From positions 2,046,001 through 2,110,000 of the forward strand of contig CP071499.1 in NCBI GenBank assembly GCA_017354895.1: 64,000 nucleotides of DNA, given 5' to 3'. The position numbers and the translations under genes are program-made. Shown here in pieces: positions 45,428 through 57,310 of this stretch; position 1 is the first letter of the stretch, and every line of letters begins with the position of its first letter. The notes beneath the pieces are model-generated. The model did no database searches. It was not told the DNA's origin and saw nothing but the letters and a program-made list of their open reading frames with translations. The DNA comes from Podospora comata. Taxonomy: Eukaryota; Ascomycota; Sordariomycetes; Sordariales; Podosporaceae.

Positions 45428-46548
45428 CTATCTTCTCGAAGTAGACCCATACCCAGTGCTTTCATGACTTGGTCCAGAACTCCCCGAGCCAGACGACCTC
45501 GACGGTCCAGCAGCACCACCGCCCCAACCGCTCCCCCCACCTCCAAACCTGCTCGACCCGCCGCGGTAGTTGTCCTCATAGTTGCTGTTGTTATACCCCC
45601 CGAAAGCACTGGAATTATTCCCCCTCCTCTGCCCAGCCATATACCCCCCCGCCGCCCCCGACGCCAGCCCCGTCCAAAACCCCGGCCGCCAGCCCTGTTC
45701 CTGCTGTTGTGGCTGTCTGGAACTTGAACTCGTTGTTTTCGGGCGTCTAGTCCCCCTTCCTGAACCAGAACCAGGGTAAGGAGGAGGGGGATCGTCATCG
45801 TCATCGTTGTTACCCCCCCACCCCGAACCGTAACCCCCTCCTGTCCGTGGTTGTCTCCTCTGCCCATTGGCAGTATTATCCCTCGCCCCCCACCAGGCCC
45901 CCCAGATAATCCACACCACCACTCCGACAAAAATGATTCCGAAGAGTACCCCCCCCCAATCTGTTTCATTCTTGTCGTTCATCAACAGACCCGGTTTGAA
46001 GTACAAACCAGGGTGTTCCTGCCTGCCTTGATCGGTGAGCTGTAAAGTGTACTCCACCCCGCAACTCCCTTTTAGGATATAAGGGTCATCCGGGGAATCG
46101 TACCCCTCACAAATAACCTCTGTCCTGTCGAGGCGGAGGGTGGGGGGTAGGGAGGCGGTGCAGGACCATTCTATGTCTTCGGATGTGTAAGAGGAGCCGG
46201 TGTTGAGGCAGCGCATGGTTGTGATGGAGGAGGCTTCGGGGAGGGAGCAGAGTTTGGGCGGGGATGTACATTTTAGTTGGGGGATGGGGGAGACGCGGCG
46301 GGAGGTGGTTTTGGAGTGGGAGTTTAAAGTGAGACTTTTAACCTGTGGAAGTGTCAGTAAAGAGGGGGGCCATCAAGCTGGGACTGGTGGATAGATAGAA
46401 AGGGGTGTGAATTGGCGCAGAAAAGGGGGCGTACTTGGGAGAGGAGAATGGCGTTCTTAGGTTTGGCTGCTGCTGTTGCTTGGCCTGAGAAGGAAAAGAG
46501 GGCCGTGGCGGCGAGGAGGGCCGCGGGGTTGGAGATGAGGTGGTGCAT
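45428..46548 (-). CDS. SARAF-like ER membrane protein (TMEM66 family)
   Basis: Two exons, 46548-46435 and 46342-45428, give 342 aa. Residues 1-27 are a signal peptide (NPAALLAATALFSFSGQATA). The luminal part begins KPKNAILLSQVKSLTLNS and has conserved Cys residues: LKCTSPPKLCSLP, MRCLNTGSSYTSEDIEWSC, VICEGYD and GSCGVEYTLQL. One membrane helix follows near 164-186 (WGGVLFGIIFVGVVVWIIWG). The cytosolic tail is Gly/Ser/Arg-rich. This order matches SARAF, the regulator of store-operated calcium entry in animals; the role in fungi is not established, so calcium regulation at the ER is an inference. The 92 bp intron lies between the signal-peptide exon and the rest. Confidence 0.88.
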
Positions 46549-47491
46549 GCTGGTGGTTGAGGGTTGGTGATAGCCTCAATATAAGCTTAGAGATATAGCA
46601 AAACTTGAGGTGTAGGCCAAGTGAGTAAGAACGGGAGCGATTGGCAGCCTCGGCTCGGTTTCTTTGTCAAACTGTCAGCGTCTAAGACGCGTAGGCTACC
46701 TCTCCTCACACACGCACTTTAACCTCGTCAGTCACAAGACACTCCAAAAGGCCAGATATCTGATGATTGTCACCTATTCTTCAGTTAGTGCTTGTCCAGA
46801 ACTTATAAACACGCCCGGACTTACAAACCGTTCTGGTAGAAAACCTGATAAAAATTGCGCGTAGCAGATGTAGTTAAGTGAATGAATGTGGTGTAGTAGG
46901 GAAATAAGTTGGGTAGTGATAGGTGGGGCCACTCAAGTGGTCGTAAGCTCACTCAGCTCACTTCGCTGGCAGTTAAAATGCAGTGGCGAATGGCCGTTTT
47001 TTGAACACGTCAACCGCTTCTACAGCATCAAACAGAACAGGTCATGAGCGTGAGGCAACTAGGCGACTTTGCAGCAAAATTCCCGTTTCATTTTGATACC
47101 ATCTCGCAGTCCTTCCTCTGCAAGGCTAAACTGCCACCTTATCTCATCTCATCTGAACCGCCGACAGCATACCACAATATGGGCGTGCTAAGCTTGTAAC
47201 GTTTTCAACGAACGGGTTGCCTCACTTTATTTCACTAAAGAAATCAAGCGTCTGATGAAGCTGTCATAATATTTTTTACAATTACAGCACTGAGTAGCGC
47301 ACACAACACGCACTCTTGCCTTCCCATCCATCTATATAATAACCTAGTAAATGTGTAAAATGTGTACTCGAACCAGGAGCGGAAATATACCAACCCAAAC
47401 GCCTCGCCTTTTTGGTTTGACTTGCTTGCTTGCTAAGTGGGATATCTCGAAAAACGGCAGCCAAAAACAAACTCTACTTCTTGAAACAAAA
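46549..47491. other. Intergenic, SARAF-like promoter and ABC transporter 3' flank
   Basis: No coding frame of interest and no transposon ends recognised. Confidence 0.55.
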
Positions 47492-50400
47492 TCACCGGTT
47501 CTTCTCCAAACTCTGCAAGTTGACCAACTCGGCATATCTGCCGTTGGCCTTCATCAACTCAGAGTGACTTCCCTTCTCCACTATTCTCCCCTGATCAAAC
47601 ACATAAATGATATCCGCCTTTTGAATCGTGCTCAGTCTGTGCGCCACCGCAATTGTCGTTCTCCCCTTGGCAGCCTTGTCCAAAGCAGCCTGCACAACGT
47701 GTTCAGACTCGGAGTCAAGCGCCGAAGTAGCCTCGTCAAGAAGCAAAATCTTGGGATCGCGGACCAAGGCACGAGCAATAGCGATACGCTGCTTCTGGCC
47801 ACCGCTGAGCAGAGCACCCTTGGAACCAACAACAGTATTGAATCCGTCAGGAAGCGAGAGAATAAAGTCATAAATGTTGGCTTCCTGGCAGGCAAACTTG
47901 ATCTGCTCATCAGACACCTCATAGGGTGCACCGAGCAAGATGTTTTCCTTGATGGTGCCCTGGTACAGTGTAGGCTCCTGAGACACAAGGGCAATGAAGC
48001 TGCGGTACTCGTTGATGTTGAGAGTGCTAATCTCCTTGCCGTCGACAAAGATACCACCAGCGAGAGGGTCGTAGAAGCGTTCCAGAAGAGCGATGGTGGT
48101 CGATTTGCCGCATCCAGAGGCACCGACAAGAGCAACATACTGACCAGGCGAGATGGTGAGGTTGAGCCCACGCAGGACAGGCTGCTCGGGTCTAGTAGGG
48201 TACCTAAAGTGAACATCGCGGAACTCCAAGCTCCCCTCGATGGCCTCAACCTTGTCGCCGTCCTCGGACCAAGTATCGATAGTCGGCTTCATGTCGAACA
48301 GAGTCTTGAGGTTGCGAGAGGCCTCGGCCGCCTTACCCATGTCGGGAGCAAAAGAGAACACCGAGCCGGCAGACTGAGCACCGAAGATGACAGAGGTAAA
48401 GACCAAGAAGAACTGGAACATGTCGTACTCGTACTTGGCGATCAAAGTACCGCCGTACCAGAAACCGAGCGCAAAGGCCAAGAACATGAGCGACTGAGAG
48501 CCGGCATACAGCAAACTCGACTTCAAGACCGAGATAAGACTGGCGCGTTGCTGAATAGCCAATGACTCGCGATAGTTGCGAAGCACATCCTGCTCCCGAG
48601 TGAGCGAAGCAACGGTGCGAATGGCAGTGATGGCCTCGGAAGCAAAGCTGGCGGAGCCCTGGTAGGCACGCTTTGCGCGGCGTTGATAGTGAGCAAGCAT
48701 CCAGAACCGGAAGAAACCGCATCCGATAAGGAGAGGCATGGTAGCAATGCAGACCAAAGCCAACTTCCAGCCTATGGCAAGCGCAACGGTGCAAGCAGCA
48801 ATGAGGGTCGAGGTGACCATGATCAAAGTGCCCAAAGTAGAACCGCTCAAGCCAGCAACATGTGTCGTTTCAGTGCTCAAGAACGAGGTGAGAGCACCAG
48901 CCGAATGCTCATCGGTATCAAAGTACTCGACATCCTGGCGGAGCATGGTGCGGAAAGACTTGTCGCGAACACGGTGGATGAGGCGCTCACTGCACTTCGC
49001 AAAGACGATGCCTTGGGCCGTGAAAGCGATGAACATGACGAGGGCTAACATCAGATACATGAGGCACCAGAAAGAGGCTTCAGATTTTATAAAGTCTCTG
49101 GCCTCTTGGGTCGTGGGGGGAATAGACCTGAAAAATATCAGCTATGGTCGAATGCACAACAAACAGGAAAACTTACAAGGCAGTGATAAGCTTGGCGAAG
49201 AAGACAGCCTGGGTCGGGTTACCCAGACCGCAGATAGCAGAAAAGAATAGACCAATCAACATGAGCTTCCACTCCTTCTTGTTGAAGCTGGCAATCACCT
49301 TGATCAGAGTCCACAAGCTATATTTATTGGGAGTGGCCTTGGCACGTCCGGCCAATGCCATGGAGCTGACACTCTGGGTCGACTTGCTCCTGTTGAGTTT
49401 GGCATTGATATCGTCCTCTGGGTCCTCGGGGATACCCTCCTGTTTCTGGGCGGCGGATGCCTTGCGGATAAGAGCAGCTTCCTCTTCCTCGTTGATGGCC
49501 TCCTCTTCCTCAGCAGTCATCTCATTGACAGCGGCGATAGCCTGAGCAGTAACCAAGTTGTAGTATGAGCCACGCTTTTCCAAGAGCTCGTCGTGTGTAC
49601 CCTGTTCGACGATTCTGCCCTGGGTCATGACCACAATGTTGTGAGCATCCTTGATGGTTGACAACCGATGAGCAATGGTGATGGTGGTACGGCCTTCAGA
49701 AGCAACCTCCAGAGCAGCCTGTACAACGCCCTCAGACTTGGTATCCAATGCGCTGGTGGCCTCATCAAGGAGCAAAATCTTGGGATCCGACACCACAGCA
49801 CGAGCGATAGCAATGCGTTGCTTCTGGCCACCACTGAGGAGAAAACCACGTTCACCGACGTTTGTTTCGTAGCCTTCAGGAAGAGATGTGATGAAGTCGT
49901 GAGCGTTGGCCTTCCTGGCAGCGTCCTCGATGAGCTCTCTCTGCTTTTCAGGGCCCTCATTTTCCCACTTGGTACCAATCAAACCGTGGCGGATGTTTTC
50001 GTAGATGGTAGTGCCGAAGAGTGTTGGTTCCTGAGAGACAAGGGCAATCTGCTGGCGCAACCAGCGGAGGTTCAAAGTGGAAATGTCGACACCATCCAAA
50101 TACACAGTTCCTTCGATAGGCGCGTAGAATCGCTCGACCAGACCAATGATAGTCGACTTGCCACTGCCGGAAGCTCCAACGAGCGCGGTGACCTTGCCAG
50201 CAGGAATCTCGAGGGTGACGTCGTCCATGACCACAACCTCAGGACGGGAAGGGTAGATGTGCTTGATGTTTTCGAGACGAATGGTTCCCTCCACTTTCTC
50301 GAGCTTGATGCCGTCGTCAGTCGATGGATCGATCGGGGAGATACGGTCGATGGTGCTGTAGATCTTGGCGGCGGCACCGAGAGCGGTGGTAAAAGCCTGC

Positions 50401-51554
50401 ATGTTAGGCGCGACATTGCCCAAGTTGAAGGCGCCCATCATGACAGCCATCATGACGATCAGGATCTTGCTGAGCGTCGTGGAGCCGTCAAGCAAGAAGA
50501 CCGAGCCCATCCAAAAAGCAAGGCCGTAATTTAGATACAGAATAAGCATCATACCAGCAACCATGACGCCCAGAACGCTCTTGAGCTTGAAGCCGAAGAA
50601 CTCGGCCTTGATGAGGTGAACATCATACTGCTTAGCGAGGCGATCCTGGGTGCCAAAGGCAACGGCGTTGCGGACACTGCTAATGACCTCCTCGGCCACT
50701 GAACCACCCTGAGCGTAGGCACTGATGTTTTGCCTAGAATACTTAACAATGAACGTTGAGCCAGTGCCCATAACCAGCAAGAGAGCCACGACAGTGCTCA
50801 TAAGAATAAGAGTCAACTTCCAGTAGCTCACAAAGCCGATGACGAAGGCAGCAACGAAAGTGGCGACGGCTTGGAGCGTCAAGCCAACCTTCTCCGAGAT
50901 TCCTTCCTGGATGAGATTGGTGTCGGCCGTGATGCGTGTGGTGACCTCACCAGCGCCGAGCTTGTCGAAGAAACCGATGTTCTGCTTCATGCAGCTTTCC
51001 AAATAGTGCTCGCGAATCTTGGCGCTGATATGCTCGCCGCAGTAGATGAATCCAACTGTAGCAACATAAGATGTAACGAACTCTCCAATGGCCAGATATA
51101 CGAAGTAAAGGCACAATGATCCAAGCTCGCTGGTGAACTCATCGTAAGACAGGTTGCTGCCGGGTGTGAAATAATCCTGGAAAGTGCCCTGAAGATTGCC
51201 AAAAACGACCGTCATCAATGGCAAAGCGGCTCCAGAGGCAATGGCGCATATCGCCGAAACAACCAAGATGATGATGTCGTTGCGCGACGAATAACGGTAC
51301 AGTGTCGCAACTCCAACTTTGATATCGGGGGTGTAGACCTGATCCCTCAGGATCTTGGCCTCCCTCTCTGGGAGGTGCTTGAAGGGGTCGGCCTCCTTGT
51401 CATCGTCTGCTTCTGGTGGGGGTGCGACGACCTTGCTGTCGAGCTTCTTAAAATCTGCTGAAGGACTGACGTCTCTGGATTCTTGAATTTCGGGGCTCTC
51501 AGGTGAGACGGCACGGGTCGGTTCTGACTTTTCTGAGTGCTGATCGGCTGCCAT
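47492..51554 (-). CDS. Full-length ABCB (MDR/Pmd1-type) ABC transporter
   Basis: Two exons, 51554-49177 and 49127-47492, give 1337 aa; the 49 bp intron rebuilds FAKLITALSIPPTTQEARDF. Architecture is TMD1-NBD1-TMD2-NBD2 with a charged 90-residue N-terminus. NBD1 has Walker A GASGSGKST, signature LSGGQKQR and Walker B ILLLDEATSALD; NBD2 repeats these with GASGCGKST, LSGGQKQR and ILLLDEATSALD. Both Walker B glutamates and both H-loops (IAHRLSTI and VAHRLSTI) are present, so both sites look competent. The closest known group is the fungal Pmd1/Mdr1 exporters and a-factor-type transporters, which export hydrophobic drugs or lipopeptides at the plasma membrane. The exact substrate cannot be read from sequence. 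The nearest secondary-metabolism genes are absent from this window. Confidence 0.95.
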
Positions 51555-53919
51555 GGCGGCAGATGGCCTGTGAGGCGGCGCAAATGAATAGCAGCGGCGC
51601 GTTATTCACTGGCAATAGGGGGGTGAGACGCGGTAAGCGACGAGCGATTGGCCCGTAATTTACTGAATGACGTGCATAGGCTGGTCGATTCGTAGCTTAG
51701 GTCCGTGTCTTCGATCAGCTTACTACTCGAAGGCTTGTCTGGCAGAGTAGTGAAGGTATTCAGAACCAAAAAAAAAGCCGAGGTCGAAGAAAAAGGAAAA
51801 GAAGGGGAGCAGGTCAAAGCCAAGAAATGCTAGGGACTGCGCACCTAGGTGGACAGGTCAGGATCAGGGAAGGAAGCAATAAAAGGGGACAAGGTGTCGG
51901 ACACTCGGGATTTCCATGGCCGTGGTACCCACCCACCCTCAATCAAGAGGTGTCAACCGAGCCGTACATATTGACAAAAGCAGAAGGCAACCGACGCATG
52001 CGAAATGGGCGGCCCAGCATGCTTCCGGGCCGTCTACAGTACATGCTTTCCTCCCCAACAGGCGGAGTGCCCCGCAGGCTTGCCACCGGCCAAGCGGCCG
52101 AAAGATTCATCTGGTCTGATCGAACATCGAAACAACAAAGAAGGGGACTTCGATATCGATTTGCCGAATACGCCAACCCAGCGATCACAGCCTTCCACGT
52201 TTCCCCCATCCCAGCACCCCTCGCTATCGATCCAGTTGATTCTTGAATGGGGTTAGGCAACTCTCCGAGACTATTCCCCATGTAACGACGTACATATATC
52301 ACGGCTACCTAACGCCCCGTCTGACAAGGCGCGCAGCCTTTATTTAGTCAAGTTACTTTCTCTGAACAGCAGAATGCGGTGTAACGGCGAAACATACATT
52401 TTCCTCCATTGGCTCTACACGTGGAAGCTGGAAAGAGTCCGGTCAGTTGAGCGGATGAGTCAAATACATCTCATAGCCTTCCAATCGCACCTTTCTTGCA
52501 AGCTCTCCCTTCCCGCATATGACGTGAGACAAAAGTCGGACTGCGGCCTCTACAACACCCCGACCCTCACTTATATCCGTCCAACCAACCATCCAACCAA
52601 ACACCCGAGGCAACATGAACCTGTTGAACTCGGTGTGGCTTGAAAGGCTGAACCTGAATATGAACATAGCAAATGGCGTACAGTAAACGCCCATCTCCCA
52701 CCAGCTGGTGACTCCGATGGCTGCTGTGAATCATCACCGGCCTGGCCAGCAGGGCAGAAAACATCGCTCCCTGAGGCACGTACACAATCATATTAAACAG
52801 GCGATATTATCAGCTCAGCAATCACACTTCACCGCCCCTATTCACTGATAACAGGGACTTGTGCTCACAAATCCTCCCGTTTCTGCCGATTGCAACCATC
52901 CAGCAAACCACAACCTCGGTACCTCCCTCCGTGGTTGGCGGGCGAATGCAGTGTAAAAAGGTCACAAAAAACAGGAATGTGGCGGCTATAGCGGCATGCC
53001 CAGACATTCGGCGCACGGCACATCGTGGTGGCCAAGAAAATGGAAAATCTGGAGAACTCTTGGCCCATGTCTCTTGGCGCAGTTGCTTGTGTCAGTGACC
53101 TGCAGATCCGGATGATGAAAAGAGCACCCAGCAAGCAGAAAGCAGTTCAACCACACCTAAACACCCGTCAGAGGCCAAGACACTTCGTCATACCTTGCGG
53201 CTCTATTGGGAAGTTCCTTTTGTTCTTATTATTCATAGCTGGTCTCGACTAACTACCCATCATTCTTACGCTATGCACCAACTGCATTGAATGACAAGAT
53301 ATCCTTCGACATCGCTGACATCCCCCTCTCCCAAACAGGATGTCATGGCGATTTGAATCTCCCCGGGTGACTACTTTCGGTGGTTGGATTATGGGGGGTG
53401 GTACAAAGGTCCCTGAATTCGAGGATACAGTTTCTGTGCGACCATCACACACGGCACCTAGACGACAACACACAAACGCAGAGTCGCACCAGGAGATAAG
53501 GTATGTGGTATCTCCAGCCAGTCTTGGTACCCAATTGCATGACACGGCTTTGTGTCTAGGGAAATATGGGTACTTTTTCAAGTACCTAGTGATACATATG
53601 ACCAAGAGGTAGAAAGCTGGTTGGTGGTGCTTAGACGGAGAGCTACCACGGTACAGCAGCACTCTCAACATACCTTAGGGTAAGTATTACGAGAAGCATC
53701 AATGCCTGAACAGCACCTGTCGACTACCTACAACATCAAACAACGTAGTCGGTGGTGTTAGTACCAAAGAGAGGCCAACTTCAACTATGCGGTCATTACG
53801 GCCGAGCTGTTTCTCAAGCTACCTTGGTGTCCGCTCTACAGAAAGCCGGCACTGAAGACAGGATGAACATAGCGCTGCCAGGTGCAAGCTAAAGCAAAGC
53901 TACGCCAGCTACCCCAAAG
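51555..53919. other. Long upstream region of the ABC transporter
   Basis: About 2.4 kb without a supported gene between the transporter start and the MITE. It presumably holds the transporter promoter and leader. Only short unsupported frames were seen. Confidence 0.5.
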
Positions 53920-53921
53920 GG

Positions 53922-53983
53922 GTCTGGCTAGCCAGCAGGGCATGGCGTGTCTTATCCGGTGTGGTCTAGCCGTCCTGGGCAAA
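53922..53983. repeat. Left terminal inverted repeat of the MITE
   Basis: 62 bp, the reverse complement of 54421-54482 at 56 of 62 positions. The first 20 bases and the CTTATCCGGTGTGGTCTA core are identical; most mismatches fall in one 8-base block. Confidence 0.9.
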
Positions 53984-54192
53984 TCGGTCAGGAATTAATC
54001 TTTGGGTGTATGAAGATTGCAAAGGCCACATTTTGTATGGGAAAACTGGGTTTTCAATGTCAGTACTCTCGTCTTGCATTTGCCAAAGGTTCGTACCAGA
54101 CAGCTAAACAATTAAAGCCTAAGATCCTAGCTATAATGTCAAACTCGGTGGTTTGGCGATAGCTTCAGTGGCCGCAGTTCAATGGGCAGTAA

Positions 54193-54260
54193 CCCTCACA
54201 GTTCAGTAGGCCCTCACAGTTCAATGGACCCTCGCAGTTCAGTAAGCAGTAGGCCTCACA
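54193..54260. repeat. Short tandem repeat within the MITE
   Basis: Units beginning ccctcacagttcartgg of 18 bp at 54193-54210 and 54211-54228, then a longer related unit (54229-54253) and a partial copy. A related GCAGTTCAATGGGCAGTAA lies just before it. It is internal to the element. Confidence 0.75.
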
Positions 54261-54420
54261 GGGCAAGGCAATTTACAAGGCCTTTGGAAGTCACTGGGAA
54301 TACGGGCATCATTCAAACCATCAATCGAACGTGGGTTGGTTAAGATATTGCTGCATTACTTGGCACGAAACAGACCCAGTTTTGGCTGTGATTTTGATAT
54401 ATTTTAATGTTTTCGAATGT

Positions 54421-54482
54421 TTTGCCCAGGACGGTTAGACCACACCGGATAAGAGAGACTAAGCCCTGCTGGCTAGCCAGAC
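54421..54482. repeat. Right terminal inverted repeat of the MITE
   Basis: Mate of 53922-53983; ends in the palindromic CTGGCTAGCCAG followed by AC. Confidence 0.9.
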
Positions 54483-54983
54483 TCGCCCAAAGTCAGCAAT
54501 GACAAGTTGACAGACGTGAAACCCCAGAGACCTAGTTCAGAAGCCTGAATGACGTCTCTCTGCAGGCTTTAAGTAGAGCCGTCATCTACAGACTATCCCA
54601 ATCCCATACCGAAGCGCAACTGCCGCGTGGCACTTTACTAGATTATGTATCTTGTGTCTTAACGCAGGAGCATCGAGATCGGTCCAGATTTCATAGGTTT
54701 GACCCAGTCGAGATCTTGGAAGCCAGACGAAACCAAACACCAACACCGGACACTCACAGCAGACCAACAACATGTTGAAAATTAATTCCCATTTTTCCAT
54801 TTTCTTCCCAAACGCCAAAACTGAAAAAAAAAACCCTTAAAAAACTGAAAAAACAAAGAGGTCCTAAAAAAACCGATCGCCCCTCGTTGTGGAAAAACGT
54901 AAAAAGCTCTGGTATCATCACGAAACCTTTCCCTTATATGAGAAAAACAGAAACCAAACATTCCCAACCCCAACCGATCCAGT
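54483..54983. other. Spacer between the MITE and MRT4 3' end
   Basis: About 500 bp with the outer CCCAAAG copy (54486-54492) and A/T-rich sequence near the MRT4 3' end. No gene. Confidence 0.55.
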
Positions 54984-55920
54984 TTACTCGCTATCCTCCT
55001 CCTCCTCCTCATCATCCTCACCCCCCATCACAACATCCCCAGCACCCGAAGAACCCTTCTTCTTCTTTCCCGCACTCTTCGCCTCCTCCCTCTTCCTCTC
55101 AATATACTCCCTCGCCCCCTCCATAACCTCCACATCCCCCCCAGCCGCCTTCCAAACCGCCAACAGCTCAACCTTGAACTCCGCCATACAAACACTAAAC
55201 AGCTTCAACAACCTCGTCTGCCGACTATCCAGCACCTCCCCCTCTTTACAGACAGTATACCCCTCCTCCTGGAACCCATTCCCCTCCTCATCAACCCCCA
55301 AGCAAACCTTCCCCTTCACCATCCGGCACGGCACCCCCAACCGCCTCAGCTCCGGCTCGAGCGTGTGCGCGACAGGGACGTCATGCTCCTTGGGCACCTC
55401 CCCCCCAGTGGAATACACCAACCCCTTTGGAATCACAAAATCCCTCGTCGCCACGCTCCCCGCCCGCGCGAAATCGACTTGGGTCAAGCTCTCAAAATAA
55501 GACTTGATCTCTTCAGGGGTACGATTGGTAAAAATCAAACCGACTGACCCAGTAAGATACGGTGCGAGGAGATGAATCCCGTCAGCTTGGGCTTCTTCGG
55601 GCGTGGAGCCGAGCGCGCGGAGGGTGAGCTTAGTCTTGCCAAAGAAGAGTCTACCCACCAAAAGAGTTAGCATCTACCACAATGGGGAAGTTAAAAGGGA
55701 GGGTGGAAGGGGGGGGGGGTGATGCATACCGAGAATCACTCAACTCCCTCCTCACATCCTTCAAGTAATTATTCCTCATGTTGTCCACGCTAAACACCCA
55801 GCAGTATTGAAACTCGGGGATCGCGTCCCGAATGTTGGCAAACAGCTTGTCCTTGTTCTCGCGCGTCTTCTTGGACACCTGGGTCAGGTGGTAGACCTTT
55901 GCTCTCTTTGACTTGGGCAT
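54984..55920 (-). CDS. MRT4: Ribosome assembly factor MRT4
   Basis: Two exons, 55920-55730 and 55650-54984, give 285 aa; the 79 bp intron joins RRELSDSR to [20 protein letters not shown]. The start [20 protein letters not shown] is characteristic of MRT4. The uL10-like RNA-binding domain follows ([38 protein letters not shown]), with the insert region [15 protein letters not shown] that contacts rRNA. MRT4 occupies the P0 (uL10) site on pre-60S and is replaced during cytoplasmic maturation (established). The C-terminus carries a longer charged extension than yeast ([10 protein letters not shown] and an acidic EEEEEDSE end). A G-rich run occurs in the intron (55711-55720). Confidence 0.96.
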
Positions 55921-57151
55921 CTTGTCGTAATATCCTTCCCGTTACCGAAAAATTGAGAGATTGCCTGTTGACAAAAAGAGACAATGTGACCAGATCGGAA
56001 AAAGTAATTCGGGGTGGTGGAATTGGGGTTGCGAAAAAGTCGAGAGGTGGGTTGGCCGCTCGCTGCTGTGGCGGGCGTTATCGACCGAAAACTGCTTGGG
56101 TCCCCCCCAAACTTTTGGTTTTTTCTGCCATGGGAATTTTTGGGCGGTGAAGCGCGGTGCCCCACACCGATTGAGAGCTGCAGGCGGGATGCCCCGCCCT
56201 GATAGGAGGCGAGGTTTTTCCTTCCGAACTTTATTTCGAGGGACTTACAAGACTCACCCAATTCACCAGGGAAGCAATTGAATGAATCTAGAACAGAGAT
56301 GAGCATGCGTTCACAATTCACATGGTTCATCGAGCAAAACATACATCACTGGCAGTTCTGGCACTAGTCTCTTAGACAAACGGCTACCTACCAGCTTCTG
56401 GTTTGGCTACTTACACATATCCTATCATGACATCCTGCCATGCATAATCAGGCCGTCAAAGCAGAGGAAAAACAGTGATTTCCTTACCTCCCGACCTTAC
56501 CTATCTAATCCCATCCATCTATTCCAAATGCTTTGCCGGCATTGGGTATGGAGTGACATGGCAAATTCGTGGAGGATCAAGCCTGGCGATTACTGGGAAC
56601 CATATCTCCCCTCCCGTTATTATTTTCCCCGGTCCGTTCCCAATCCTCGCCTGTTCTCTTCTTTCCCATGATAAGAGCATATGATATGCTCCGAGAGGTG
56701 AACAAAAAATAACACAAATAAATACAACAGAAAGAAAAGGTCAGAATTCGCTGTACCTTGGTGTGGTTGGTGGGTTGAGTTGGATGCTTTCTGCAAAGAA
56801 ACATGGTGATAGCTTGATGACTGTCCACTGAGGCTGACAAATGCAAGACTGTGGACAAAGCTTGCTGTTGGTAAGACGATGCCCAGAAAGATCAGTCAAA
56901 ACATAGACAATAACTTCCGATAGAAAGCGAACCCTGACTTTGACCGAGAGTGTGGGTGACAATATTACAATGGTCGATACACAAACCCCTACCCGTCTTG
57001 GTGGCCTTGCAGGCAGATCCATGGGGGCTGAGCTTGTTTCCTGTGAGATATACTGGCGGCTTACCCCGTTGTCGAGGGAAGGGGGATGCGAGAGAGGGAA
57101 GATGTGAAAGTATCGTAATACCCACCACAAGACATCAAGTCTTGTCAAGAG
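55921..57151. other. Intergenic MRT4 to U1-70K 3' end
   Basis: MRT4 promoter on one side and downstream sequence of U1-70K on the other. No gene or element supported. Confidence 0.55.
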
Positions 57152-57310
57152 CTAAGAGTAGCGGCGCAGCTTTCTGGGAGTCTCAGGCTCACGCTTGATG
57201 TAGGGTTCATGGGGGCGAGCTTGCGGGCGATAGGCAAGATTGGGCTGATCCCGATAAGCAGATGAATTGCTCTCACGCGGCGGCTTTCGGTCCTCATCGT
57301 CGTCTTCCTT
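57152..57310 (-). other. Open in-frame extension after the U1-70K TAG
   Basis: Fifty-two sense codons follow TAG (57313-57311) to a second TAG at 57154-57152. The chain is acidic then basic (KEDDDEDRKPPRESNSSAYR, later PYIKREPETPRKLRRYS) and its last residues copy the annotated end. Coding status is not known. Confidence 0.35.

Larger units (their letters stand above)
53922..54482. mobile_element. Non-autonomous DNA transposon (MITE), 561 bp
   Basis: Bounded by 62-bp terminal inverted repeats with 56 matching positions. The element has no transposase or long frame. Each end starts GTCTGGCTAGCCAGCAGGGC, which contains the self-palindrome CTGGCTAGCCAG. The direct repeat CCCAAAG occurs just outside both ends (53913-53919 and 54486-54492), a possible 7-bp target-site duplication with a few eroded bases between it and the TIR. 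The interior is partly A/T-rich and carries a short tandem repeat. Family is not recognised; the TIR start does not match Fot1-type ends. TIR divergence of about 10% suggests moderate age. Confidence 0.85.
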
